Origin: an uncultured Ignavibacteria bacterium
Lineage (GTDB): Bacteria > Bacteroidota > Ignavibacteria > Ignavibacteriales > Ignavibacteriaceae
Length of the DNA: 15,185 nt
Reading direction: 5' to 3'
NCBI GenBank assembly: GCA_937996765.1
Contig: CALKUG010000298.1
Span: 1 to 15,185 of the forward strand
A program made the position numbers and the translations under genes. Positions 6,591 through 14,993 of the stretch are shown piece by piece. The notes beneath the pieces were generated by a model, which ran no database searches, was not told where the DNA came from, and saw nothing but the letters and a program-made list of their open reading frames with translations. Position 1 is the first letter of the stretch. The number at the start of each line of letters is the position of its first letter.

Positions 6591-7712
6591 AAAAAAGCGC
6601 TTGTTCACGAGTGGTATTATGTGTGTGCCGGCTCGGAAAAATGTGTTAAAAGCTTTTTAAACATTTGGGATGATTTCGATTTATTTGCTCTTATTGATTT
6701 CCTCTCCCCCGAGGATAGACTTGAGTACATAAAAGGAAAATCCGTAAATACTTCTTTTATTCAGCATCTACCTTTTGCTAAATCGAATTACAGAAGTATG
6801 CTGCCACTATTCCCACTGGCTATTGAACAATTTGACCTTTCGGAATACGACCTCATTCTCTCAAACACCCATGCAGTTGCCAAAGGAGTGTTAACACGCC
6901 CCGATCAATTACATATCAGCTACTGCCATAGTCCTATTCGTTATGCCTGGGATTTGTATCATCAATATCTGCGTGAGTCGGGATTGGACTCAGGATTAAA
7001 GGGTGCACTCGCCAAATACTTCTTGCATAAAATTAGAATTTGGGATCAGTCAACTCGCAACCGTGTGGATTATTTTTTGGCAAATTCTAAATACACAGCT
7101 GCACGTATAAAAAAGATTTACGAAAAAGATGCAACCGTAATCTATCCACCTGTTGAGGTCAACCGCTTCCCTTTAAATGAAAGCAAAGATTCGTTTTACC
7201 TCACCGCTTCTCGTTTTGTACCTTACAAAAAGATTGATTTGATTGTTGAGGCATTTTCGACAATGCCGGATAAAAAACTTGTGGTTATTGGTGACGGGCC
7301 TGATAAAGAGAAAATAAAAGCAAAAGCGAAGTCCAACATTGAGTTTACTGGTTATGTATCAGATGAAGAAATGACCAATTTATTCCGCAAGGCCAAAGCT
7401 TTTGTGTTTGCAGCAGTTGAGGATTTTGGAATTGTTGTTGTGGAGGCACAAGCAGCAGGCACACCTGTTATTGCTCTTAACAAAGCCGGTACAGCCGAAA
7501 CGGTTATTGATGGGTTTAATGGTGTACACTTCTCCGAGCAAAGCGTTCCCTCTATTGCAGGAGCTGTTAAACGATTTGATTCTATTGCCGACTCACTCTC
7601 GCCCAGTGAAATAAGTAAATATGCTCAACAGTTTTCGAGAGAGCTCTACGAACAAAACATCAAAAACTACATTGATGCTAAATCCGATGAATTTTTCTCT
7701 AAGCGTGTATGA
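6588..7712 (+). CDS. Family 4 glycosyltransferase, WbaZ-like (probable mannosyl- or related hexosyltransferase)
   Basis: This 374-residue GT-B fold enzyme should transfer a sugar from an activated donor to a lipid-linked acceptor at the cytoplasmic face of the inner membrane. The N-terminal half carries the WbaZ-type blocks ALVHEW (4-9), PLAIEQFDLSEYDLILS (76-92) and YCHSPIRYAWDLYHQYL (112-128). The C-terminal half has ASRFVPYKKIDLIVEAF (207-223), VIGDGP (233-238) and the retaining-GT4 EX7E motif, Glu278 to Glu286 in EDFGIVVVEAQAAGTP. Translation starts at TTG, supported by a strong AAAGGA. The stop overlaps the next gene's ATG by 4 bp (ATGA), implying coupled expression with the priming phosphotransferase. 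The donor sugar cannot be told from sequence; GDP-mannose is suggested only by family resemblance. It probably belongs to O-antigen or exopolysaccharide synthesis. Confidence 0.9.
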   Translation: MKKALVHEWYYVCAGSEKCVKSFLNIWDDFDLFALIDFLSPEDRLEYIKGKSVNTSFIQHLPFAKSNYRSMLPLFPLAIEQFDLSEYDLILSNTHAVAKGVLTRPDQLHISYCHSPIRYAWDLYHQYLRESGLDSGLKGALAKYFLHKIRIWDQSTRNRVDYFLANSKYTAARIKKIYEKDATVIYPPVEVNRFPLNESKDSFYLTASRFVPYKKIDLIVEAFSTMPDKKLVVIGDGPDKEKIKAKAKSNIEFTGYVSDEEMTNLFRKAKAFVFAAVEDFGIVVVEAQAAGTPVIALNKAGTAETVIDGFNGVHFSEQSVPSIAGAVKRFDSIADSLSPSEISKYAQQFSRELYEQNIKNYIDAKSDEFFSKRV

Positions 7713-9100
7713 TATCTTCAAGCAAAAATATATCATTTATTAAACTGCTGTCGGATTTTTTACTGCTCACTATTAGCTTTATAATTTCTGCAATCGTAGC
7801 ACAAGACCTTCAAACATTATTAGACCGTCCTCAAATTTTTGTACTTCTGTTTTTACTTTATCCTCTTTGGTATTTCAGTACTTCTGTTTCCGGTTTTTAC
7901 GAAAGCTTTACCGGCAAATTGTTTTCCTACCAGTTTATGAAAATCCTACGTGCTGTTGTGGTTCAAGTAGTTGCAGCTGTACTTTTTATATTTTTAATTA
8001 AAGAAAATCTCTTTACTCGTAACTTCATTATCTATTATGCTTTTTCGTTAACGATTCTGATTTCTTTGCGCACAATTTTTGTAATTGAGCTTATTTCCTT
8101 GTTGCGCATCAAAGGGAAAAATGTTCGTAACCTCTTAGTGATTGGTGCGGGTGAAGTGGGACAAAGTTTCAAAGCAATGGTAACAAGCTCCCCGGATATG
8201 GGATTTGAGTTTAAGGGTTTTTTAGACGACCATTCGGAGTTACAAGATTCACTCGGTACTATAAGCGAACTTCAACATATTCTTGAACGCGATGAAATTC
8301 ACGAAGTAATGATTGCTCTGCCTATTGATGCATTTGAAAAAATTGAGTCAATCATAAAACTGTGCGACAATAACGGCGTGAGAGCTCACATCATCCCCGA
8401 TTTCTTTCGCTTCCTTGCAAAGAAATATCAAATATCTATGATTGATAAATTCCCGGTAATAACTGTTCGCAAAGAACCGCTTGAGCAATTACAATGGCGA
8501 TTTGTTAAACGCACTTTTGATATTGTTGTTTCTTTTTTGGCAATCCTATTAATCGGCTTATGGCTGTTTCCGATAATTGCCCTTATCATTAAACTTACTT
8601 CCCGTGGTTCTATATTCTTTATTCAAGATCGTGTGGGTAGGAACGGTGAGATTTTTGCTTGTTACAAATTCCGAACAATGAGAGCAGAAACCAATCAAAC
8701 CATTTACGAACCGGTTCTCACAGTGGATTCTCGAGTTACGGGAATCGGAAAGTTTCTTCGAAAATCGAACATAGATGAGTTACCGCAGCTCATAAATGTG
8801 TTGTTCGGCTCAATGTCAATTGTCGGTCCGCGACCCCATAGCATTGCGTACGATACCGCATACACACAATTTGTTGATTATTTAAAAGTGAGGAACTTTG
8901 TTAAACCCGGTATTACGGGTTGGGCGCAAGCACATGGTTTACGCGGTGATAGTGCGGATGAATCTGAGAATAAAAGACTCATTGAAAAAAGAATACAATT
9001 TGATATCTGGTATATCGAGAATTGGTCGTTTGCACTTGATCTTCAAATTATTCTTTTAACAGCTTGGCAAATAATTCGAGGCAGAATCAGCGGTCGCTAA
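7709..9100 (+). CDS. Polyprenyl (undecaprenyl-phosphate) glycosylphosphotransferase, WbaP/WcaJ type
   Basis: This 463-residue membrane enzyme should start repeat-unit assembly by moving a sugar-1-phosphate from a nucleotide sugar to undecaprenyl phosphate. The N-terminal third has four hydrophobic helices (about 12-31, 42-60, 82-97, 106-130). A nucleotide-binding-like CoA_binding_3 domain follows, with VIGAGEVGQS at 144-153. A single membrane helix (about 270-295) leads into the catalytic sugar-transferase domain: KRTFD (267-271), QDRVGRNG (306-313), KFRTMR (320-325), the Asp-Glu dyad at 356-357 in NIDELPQ, VGPRP (372-376) and KPGITGWAQ (399-407). Length and domain order match full-size PHPT enzymes rather than the short PglC form. 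It is coupled to the preceding glycosyltransferase by a 4-bp overlap. Its stop is one base from the stop of the oppositely oriented ligase gene. The sugar (glucose, galactose or other) is uncertain. Confidence 0.93.
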   Translation: MISSSKNISFIKLLSDFLLLTISFIISAIVAQDLQTLLDRPQIFVLLFLLYPLWYFSTSVSGFYESFTGKLFSYQFMKILRAVVVQVVAAVLFIFLIKENLFTRNFIIYYAFSLTILISLRTIFVIELISLLRIKGKNVRNLLVIGAGEVGQSFKAMVTSSPDMGFEFKGFLDDHSELQDSLGTISELQHILERDEIHEVMIALPIDAFEKIESIIKLCDNNGVRAHIIPDFFRFLAKKYQISMIDKFPVITVRKEPLEQLQWRFVKRTFDIVVSFLAILLIGLWLFPIIALIIKLTSRGSIFFIQDRVGRNGEIFACYKFRTMRAETNQTIYEPVLTVDSRVTGIGKFLRKSNIDELPQLINVLFGSMSIVGPRPHSIAYDTAYTQFVDYLKVRNFVKPGITGWAQAHGLRGDSADESENKRLIEKRIQFDIWYIENWSFALDLQIILLTAWQIIRGRISGR

Positions 9101-9101
9101 T

Positions 9102-10283
9102 TTATTCCGAACGTTCTGCTCCATAAACTCCCGAACTAAAAAGTGCAAGCATAAAAGCAAACACAATCGAGAGTTCGGGTGCAGAAATAAAACCCGCAGT
9201 CATTCCGGAAAGAACCAAAGCACTTATTCCCATTAAGGCAGCAAAAATTCTTTCTCTGTACTTTCGTTGAATTTTGATTCTGCTATAAACTCGCAAACCT
9301 CTGAGATAAACATACCCTAACAAACTTAAAAAGGCGGTAAGTCCTAATATGCCGCTTTCCATATACACCGATATAAAATCGTTATGCCAGCTGCCAACTT
9401 TTACATCATTGAGTTTTTCTTTGAGGGGAAAAACATCTAAAAAGGTGCGCGGACCAAATCCTGTTAAAGGCCTTTCCATTGCACGCAAATAAGCTCCATA
9501 CCACAGGGTATTTCTATCGGAAACTCCGGCAGGATTCTCTTTTCTTCTATCTATTTCTTTGTTCTCTACAACGGTGAGTATAGTATAAGATGTAACAAAC
9601 GTGAGCACCGCAACCGCAACAAACACTTTCCAGGGTATTCGCTTAAACACAAATGCTGCAATCAGCACAGCCCCTGCTATTGCAATATTTGTTCTGCCAA
9701 GCGAAAGAATCATTCCCGTAAACAATACCACCAAGCCAATAATTAAAAACAATCGTGCAGCGTTATCCATTCTCCGATAAGGCAAAAAGAAAAACAATCC
9801 GAAACTTGCCAAAAGGTAGGAAGAGTAAGTACTATAACCCGATGTTACAGAAGCAGCTCTATCCACCCACCCCATAGAAAATTGTACTATACCAATTATT
9901 CCAACTACCGTGGCGGCTGCCAAATACGACGTGTATATTTTTGCCACATAGTCGTCACTCAAAACCCTCATATAAAAAAACAGTGGTGGTATAGTGGCAT
10001 ACAACAGTGCTTCTTTCCACAGCGAGGGTACAGCAGAATCAGGGAAAGGTGAAAAAATCACAGATAACACACGTGCAGCACCAAACAAAAACACTAATTG
10101 TGCAACGCTATCAAACGAAATCTTTTTACTTTGTTTATCTTCGACCAACCAAAGGAATAGAAGAATAACCGCTACAACTTCCATTACAAAAAGAGATATA
10201 AGAAAGCTCGATGCCAAAATTACAATGAGTGTAAATGGTATCTTAGGATTATAGCGAGTCGTTATTTCGTTTGCAGTATTCAT
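9102..10283 (-). CDS. O-antigen ligase / Wzy_C family membrane protein
   Basis: Members of this family join a polyprenyl-linked glycan to lipid A-core (WaaL), polymerise it (Wzy), or glycosylate proteins at the periplasmic face. The 393-residue protein is almost wholly hydrophobic helices, about eleven or twelve. The Wzy_C signature is seen: LSLGRTN with Arg197, a periplasmic loop with NTLWYGAYLRAMERPLTGFGP (258-278), and WHNDFISVYMESGILGL with His300. Both residues lie in positions conserved in ligases. Ligase and polymerase cannot be told apart from sequence alone. It is the last gene of the minus-strand run, overlapping the preceding lipoprotein gene by 4 bp (ATGA). It converges on the plus-strand priming transferase, so both ends of one pathway probably lie side by side on opposite strands. 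No terminator is evident at the junction. Confidence 0.85.
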   Translation of the reverse strand: MNTANEITTRYNPKIPFTLIVILASSFLISLFVMEVVAVILLFLWLVEDKQSKKISFDSVAQLVFLFGAARVLSVIFSPFPDSAVPSLWKEALLYATIPPLFFYMRVLSDDYVAKIYTSYLAAATVVGIIGIVQFSMGWVDRAASVTSGYSTYSSYLLASFGLFFFLPYRRMDNAARLFLIIGLVVLFTGMILSLGRTNIAIAGAVLIAAFVFKRIPWKVFVAVAVLTFVTSYTILTVVENKEIDRRKENPAGVSDRNTLWYGAYLRAMERPLTGFGPRTFLDVFPLKEKLNDVKVGSWHNDFISVYMESGILGLTAFLSLLGYVYLRGLRVYSRIKIQRKYRERIFAALMGISALVLSGMTAGFISAPELSIVFAFMLALFSSGVYGAERSE

Positions 10284-11281
10284 AATTTGGGTTGAGTAAA
10301 AGTTATTGATTTTATTTTGCCACCCGATAATGTGTAACCTTTTTTATCGAGGAAATTATAAAATTCTATCGCTTGCCCTTTTTGGTATGCAATAATTTTG
10401 CCCATATTTCTTTGAGCGATAGGATATTCAGAGGCAAAAGAGTTAATCTCCTTTTTGCTCTCTGTGTTAAACATCTTTAGTTGCCATTTTTTTGTAGTAG
10501 TGTTTTCAACAATTAGTGAAACATATCCGCTATTATTAGACCACTCAATACTGCGAAGAGATGCTTTTGTGTCAAACAACAGTGCTTCGCTTTTTTCTCT
10601 TCTATTGGTTAATACCACTCCCGGTTCTGAACCCTCTACTACACGTATGCTAAAATTTCCGTCGGGGGAATTTGCATTAATCTTTTTATCAGGGAAAGAC
10701 GGGTACCCCTCTTTAATAATATCGTAACTCTTTTTGTCGTTCTTTAAAAACATTCCTTCGTTATCGTACAATGAAATAGTCTGTTCTATAATTGTACCCG
10801 ATTTACTGTTCGAGCGATTAGTAGTTATATAAAATATTTCACCTTGCCACATGGTATGTATTTGAACAACATCACCAAAATTTTGTATGGTTTTAATTTT
10901 CCCTGAATTTGCTGAGTATAAATGCAATCGCACATTAGTAATAAATGGCAATGCACCATTGTTACCGTATGTAAGTGCGCTAATAATAAAGTACGAAGAA
11001 TGGTCCTTCGATGGTGAAACACTGAGAACATCACGGAAATAATCGTTCCACACTAAATGAACCGATGAATCACTAAGTGAATACTTAAACACCCCATATT
11101 TTTTTCCCACCAGTGCGCGAAATAATAACTCGTTTTCTGTGAGTTCCAGTTCACTATCGTCGTAGTGTTTTACAACAACTTCGTTGTTTTTATTTTCACC
11201 GCAACCGATGAATCCGAAAAAAATTAAGAGTATTACTATCGGTACAATATGCTTTTTAATGAGAGATACCAAGAAGACCAT
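10280..11281 (-). CDS. Unknown lipoprotein with beta-propeller-like repeats
   Basis: No named family is recognised. The 333-residue product starts with a lipoprotein signal: Lys9/Lys10, a hydrophobic core and FIGC with Cys27 as the lipidation site. After a polar linker the mature part is beta-rich, with WD40/TolB-like blade fragments: VSPSKDHSSYFIIS, NANSPDGNFSIRVVE, SIEWSNNSGYVSLIVE, and repeated short segments such as LHLYSANSGKIKTI and LKMFNTESKKEINSF. This suggests a propeller anchored to a membrane facing the periplasm or surface. The ATG at 11281 follows AGGATTATAACGC, a good ribosome site. It overlaps the preceding site-2 protease gene by 26 bp and the following ligase gene by 4 bp, so co-expression is nearly certain. 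A role with the glycan ligase or as a protease-linked sensor is a guess from position. Confidence 0.8.
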   Translation of the reverse strand: MVFLVSLIKKHIVPIVILLIFFGFIGCGENKNNEVVVKHYDDSELELTENELLFRALVGKKYGVFKYSLSDSSVHLVWNDYFRDVLSVSPSKDHSSYFIISALTYGNNGALPFITNVRLHLYSANSGKIKTIQNFGDVVQIHTMWQGEIFYITTNRSNSKSGTIIEQTISLYDNEGMFLKNDKKSYDIIKEGYPSFPDKKINANSPDGNFSIRVVEGSEPGVVLTNRREKSEALLFDTKASLRSIEWSNNSGYVSLIVENTTTKKWQLKMFNTESKKEINSFASEYPIAQRNMGKIIAYQKGQAIEFYNFLDKKGYTLSGGKIKSITFTQPKL

Positions 11282-11906
11282 GCGTTATAATCCTATGAAG
11301 ATTAAGAAATAAACCCCATAACGGCGAAAATATCAACAACATTAAGATTATAGTTCCATACATTCCCATTGAGCGGATTTTAGCGGTAATTTCATTCGGA
11401 AACAAAGAATACAGAATATGAGAACCATCCAATGGAGGTATTGGAAGGAGGTTAAATAAAAACAAAAATATATTAAATGAAACACCAAAAACTATGGTAT
11501 CCAAAAGTAAAGCCGATTGAGTTCCCACTTTCAATTGAATCATTAAAGCTAATACAACCGCAAACACTATAGCCAGCAAGAGATTTGATACGGGCCCCAT
11601 TCCCGATACAATAGCATCATCACGTAATGGCTTTTTGAAATGCCCTGGTGTAACACGTACCGGTTTTGCCCAGCCTATGATGAACCCACCACCTATCATC
11701 GAAAACAGAGGAACTATTACCGAACCAACAAGTTCAAGGTGTTTAATGGGATTAAGAGTTAGTCTTCCATCTCGCTTTGGAGTGGGGTCACCCAAATAAT
11801 TCGCTGAATAAGCATGTGCAAATTCGTGTAATGCAAAGGAAATCAACAATATCGGGATATAGGTAATTATCTTATAAATTTCGGGATTAATCGTGATGCT
11901 ATCCAT
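11256..11906 (-). CDS. Site-2 protease family zinc metalloprotease (M50, short YwhC/Rip-like form)
   Basis: Site-2 proteases cut substrates within the membrane. This 216-residue form has the zinc motif HEFAH (27-31) in the first core helix and NLLPIPPLDG (152-161), whose Asp160 is the third zinc ligand. A GWAKPV stretch (78-83) and PVSNLLLA (105-112) are also typical of the short, PDZ-less subgroup. About five or six hydrophobic helices are present. Lacking a PDZ domain, it is unlike RseP and closer to the general membrane protease group; natural substrates are mostly unknown. Its ATG shares one base with the xerD stop (TAATG) and follows GAGGAAAG at good spacing, so translation is probably coupled. 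Its 3' end overlaps the unknown lipoprotein gene by 26 bp. Family assignment is firm; the substrate is open. Confidence 0.93.
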   Translation of the reverse strand: MDSITINPEIYKIITYIPILLISFALHEFAHAYSANYLGDPTPKRDGRLTLNPIKHLELVGSVIVPLFSMIGGGFIIGWAKPVRVTPGHFKKPLRDDAIVSGMGPVSNLLLAIVFAVVLALMIQLKVGTQSALLLDTIVFGVSFNIFLFLFNLLPIPPLDGSHILYSLFPNEITAKIRSMGMYGTIILMLLIFSPLWGLFLNLHRIITHGLLGISH

Positions 11907-12817
11907 TATTTCTTTCCTCGAGGGTGATATTTTTCATGCTCAGCCTTTACAAAATTTCTATCCACATGCGTGTAGATTTGAGTTACCGATATATCGGTAT
12001 GTCCCAACATCTCCTGCACTGCCCGCAAGTCAGCTCCTCCTTCAATTAAATGAGTTGCAAAAGTATGCCTGAATGTATGTGGATGCACAGCTTTTTGAAC
12101 ACCTGCCTGTTGTGTGTAATAGTCAACTATCTTCCAAACTCCCATTCTTGAAATCTTGGTTCCTCGATTATTAAGAAAAACGTAATTTTCACTTTTCTGA
12201 AGTTTTGAAAGAAAAACTCTCGCCTCTTTAATGTATGTTATTAAGGCAGCGATTGCTGAGCTACCAATAGGAACAAAACGCTCTTTAGAACCTTTACCTA
12301 TCACGCGAATCATTTCTTCTTGGAGGAACAACCCGGAACTTTTTAGTTCAATCACTTCTGAAACTCGCAACCCACATGCGTACATAACTTCAAGCATTGC
12401 CCTATCTCGCAATCCCAAAGGTGTTGCACTGTTTGCGGCGTTTAATATATCGTTTACCTCACTTACCGTTAGCCCATCAGGAAGGCGGCGTTTTATTTTA
12501 GGTGGCCTCACCTTCTGCATGGGATTCGAAGTCATATAACCGGAAAGCACCAAATAATTAAAAAAACCTGTAAGCGAGGAGTGGTATCGTGCAGCCGAAG
12601 TATCCGCCAAACCCAACTCATGCAGTAGAACAAAAAACGAATGCAGCTCTTTATCAGTTACTGATTCAGGGTCAGAAATTCCGCACTCAACTAAAAAATT
12701 TTCGAGTGCCTTTAAATCAGATTTATACCCACCTGTGCTATTGTCCGAAAGATTTCGCTCAAGCTTCAGAACACCAATATATTCGTCAACAAATGAGGAA
12801 AATTCACTAACACTCAA
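11906..12817 (-). CDS. xerD: Tyrosine recombinase XerD (or XerC/D-type)
   Basis: Xer recombinases resolve chromosome dimers at dif sites before division. The 303 residues have the normal length: an N-terminal SAM-like core-binding domain (about 1-95) and a catalytic domain with Arg151 (ACGLRVSE), Lys175 (GKGSKER), His247/Arg250 (HPHTFRHTF), His273 (LGHTD) and nucleophile Tyr282 (IYTHV). All catalytic residues are present, so it should be active. The start is TTG at 12817, overlapping the stop of the preceding gene by 4 bp (TTGA), with AAGGAAGA just upstream. No in-frame ATG or GTG fits as well. XerC and XerD are hard to separate without a tree, so the symbol is tentative. Nothing nearby suggests an integron or mobile element; it looks like the housekeeping enzyme. 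Confidence 0.9.
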   Translation of the reverse strand: MSVSEFSSFVDEYIGVLKLERNLSDNSTGGYKSDLKALENFLVECGISDPESVTDKELHSFFVLLHELGLADTSAARYHSSLTGFFNYLVLSGYMTSNPMQKVRPPKIKRRLPDGLTVSEVNDILNAANSATPLGLRDRAMLEVMYACGLRVSEVIELKSSGLFLQEEMIRVIGKGSKERFVPIGSSAIAALITYIKEARVFLSKLQKSENYVFLNNRGTKISRMGVWKIVDYYTQQAGVQKAVHPHTFRHTFATHLIEGGADLRAVQEMLGHTDISVTQIYTHVDRNFVKAEHEKYHPRGKK

Positions 12818-14970
12818 TCTTCCTTTTCCATTTCCTCTTGCTTCGGGTAACGAATACGTTTATACGTATTACCTTGCAATTGAGCGATAAAGTGGGTTTT
12901 GATTTTTTTAAGATCTTCGAGTGTGAGCGGAGTTTCATCTAATTGATGATCACTCACTTTTTTGTCGATGAGGTTTACTACCATGTTTTCAATCTTTTCC
13001 GGCGTAGGGTCTGCTATTGAACGAACCGCCGATTCGCACCCATCTGCAAGCATAACCAAAGCCGTCTCTTTTGAGTAAGGACGCGGACCGGGATACCGAT
13101 AATCTTCTTCTTTCACATTTTCCTGACCGTACATTTTAACGGCTTTATCATAAAAGTAAGCTATGATACTTGTTCCGTGATGAGTAGGGATAAAATCTAT
13201 AACCTCTGGTGGTAGCTTATGCTCACGAGCTAATTGAATGCCTTTTTGTACATGGGCACGAATATACTCCACACTTTTTTCCGGGGGCAAATCTTCGTGC
13301 ATGTTACGTTCGCCAACCTGGTTCTCAACAAACATACCCGGATTTAACGTTTTTCCTATATCGTGGTAATAAGCACCAACTAAAGCAAGTTGTTTATGTG
13401 CACCTATGAGCTCGGCCGTGCTACCTACTATTCCCGCCATTGATATGGAATGATTAAACGTACCAATGGCTTTAGATTGTAACTCTCGCATCAATGGATG
13501 ATCGTAACTGGTTAATTCTTGGAGTGTTAAATCCGTTGTGAGTTTGAAGAATCGCTCAAAGAAAATAAGTATTCCGTATGTGAGTACAGGACTTATTAAA
13601 CCGTTTATTGCAGCAAACGCAAAATCAGAACCAATTTTTGTCCATGGCGAAAAACGCTCGAGTCCAAATGCGAGAATGGTAATACCATATCCAACTACTA
13701 TATAAGCAAATGTTCTAAAAATTTGAGAGCGATTTTTAATATCTCTTACCGTATAAACACAAGCCGAACCCGCTACAATATTCATAGCGGCAAATGAATA
13801 GTCATTGCCTCGAAGAGCACCAACAATAAGCGAGATGATTACGGTACTGTAAAAACCTACTCGTGAATCAAAGATGATAGTAACCAACATCGCTACCGAT
13901 GGAACTACAATTAAAAACTGTATGGAATCATTAAGAGCAAAAGTATTGGCTAAGTAGGTTAAATAGCTCACAAACACAAAAAGGATTGCAAACAGAAGTA
14001 TCCGCAGGTTATCTCGATAAATCTTTTGCCGGAAATAATAGATATAAATTGCAAGCAACATTAAAAGCGAAAGTATGTGTAAAAATTTGCCAACAAACTG
14101 AAGTATTGCTCCGCCTAATCCTGAATCCTCTGCACGAGCCGCCCGATACGAGTCTATTTTAAGTTTGGTGTCGTTGGTTATGCGGTCGTGTTTTGCAACT
14201 ATACGTTCATTTTCGGCAACAATACCAACATATTTTGAAACTCTATCTTGTGCAACTGCTGCTTCCTCTTCGGTAAGCTCTTTACTGAATGGAATATTAG
14301 GAGTCACAAAAAAAGAAATATATTCAACAATAAATTCACTACCGGGAAGAGCAGAAGTATAGCCACTAAATTCATTTAAAGCATTTTCTTTATCGGTAAA
14401 TCTTTTTTTAGGATAAATAATATCTATATTACCAATACGTAGTGCTATACTATCCCCCGATATATTACTCAGAGAGCGCTCAAGTATTCCTCTTTCGTAT
14501 TGTGCTTCTAAATGCGTTAAGGGAATTCTCAATAACTCACGAAAAACTGCTTGTTTATCAGATGCTTTATTAAATTGCTCCTTAAAAAATGAGTATGCCT
14601 TGTCGGAGAGAAACACTTTCGGGATGAACTTACCCTGCTCACTTTTGTTATCCTGCTCGATAGTAACCTTTAGAAATTCATTGTATCCGGTTATGGTGTC
14701 AATCAATTTTTCAAAAGCCGCATCGTCACGGATATAAATATTATAAATTGAATTTTTAGCTTCTTCAACTTCACGTTTGTATTGCTCAGTCGGTTTAAGA
14801 ATCGGAAAGCTTGATGAAGCAATCAAATCATCTTGAATCCAAATTGTTCCTACATTCACCTCTGATTCAATTGCTTCACCTTTTGGGAACATCATTACAA
14901 TCAGAAAGCCGGTAACAATAAGTATTAGAATCTTAATTCGTAAACTTGTTTTTAATTTTTCAACTGTCAT
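12814..14970 (-). CDS. pgpH: 7TM-HD cyclic-di-AMP phosphodiesterase (PgpH type)
   Basis: PgpH-type enzymes hydrolyse the second messenger c-di-AMP, which controls potassium and osmolyte balance and wall integrity. The 718-residue protein has a cytoplasmic N-tip, one membrane helix (about 12-28), a large extracytoplasmic domain (about 35-290, the 7TMR-HDED type), seven hydrophobic helices (about 293-472), then a cytoplasmic HD domain. Metal-binding motifs are intact: FNHS (His507), YYHDIGK (His536-Asp537), RAH (His573), PTHHGTS (His597-His598) and ADGCESAVR (Asp643). The order and length match PgpH/YqfF. It starts 23 bp after the upstream transporter and overlaps xerD by 4 bp, so it sits in one operon with them. 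AGGA lies 17 nt from the ATG, a long spacing. The reaction is inferred from the family; the matching cyclase is not in this window. Confidence 0.92.
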   Translation of the reverse strand: MTVEKLKTSLRIKILILIVTGFLIVMMFPKGEAIESEVNVGTIWIQDDLIASSSFPILKPTEQYKREVEEAKNSIYNIYIRDDAAFEKLIDTITGYNEFLKVTIEQDNKSEQGKFIPKVFLSDKAYSFFKEQFNKASDKQAVFRELLRIPLTHLEAQYERGILERSLSNISGDSIALRIGNIDIIYPKKRFTDKENALNEFSGYTSALPGSEFIVEYISFFVTPNIPFSKELTEEEAAVAQDRVSKYVGIVAENERIVAKHDRITNDTKLKIDSYRAARAEDSGLGGAILQFVGKFLHILSLLMLLAIYIYYFRQKIYRDNLRILLFAILFVFVSYLTYLANTFALNDSIQFLIVVPSVAMLVTIIFDSRVGFYSTVIISLIVGALRGNDYSFAAMNIVAGSACVYTVRDIKNRSQIFRTFAYIVVGYGITILAFGLERFSPWTKIGSDFAFAAINGLISPVLTYGILIFFERFFKLTTDLTLQELTSYDHPLMRELQSKAIGTFNHSISMAGIVGSTAELIGAHKQLALVGAYYHDIGKTLNPGMFVENQVGERNMHEDLPPEKSVEYIRAHVQKGIQLAREHKLPPEVIDFIPTHHGTSIIAYFYDKAVKMYGQENVKEEDYRYPGPRPYSKETALVMLADGCESAVRSIADPTPEKIENMVVNLIDKKVSDHQLDETPLTLEDLKKIKTHFIAQLQGNTYKRIRYPKQEEMEKED

Positions 14971-14993
14971 TGTTAGCTAATTAATTCCTAATC

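Noticed and set aside
12231..12810. Plus-strand open frames inside xerD (12231-12539, 12589-12810)
   Set aside because: They are antisense to a gene whose catalytic residues are all present, and their translations resemble no family.
11906..12817. XerD-like recombinase as a mobile-element integrase
   Set aside because: It has housekeeping Xer length and motifs, sits in an operon by overlapping codons, and there is no tRNA, att repeat, cassette array or phage gene nearby.
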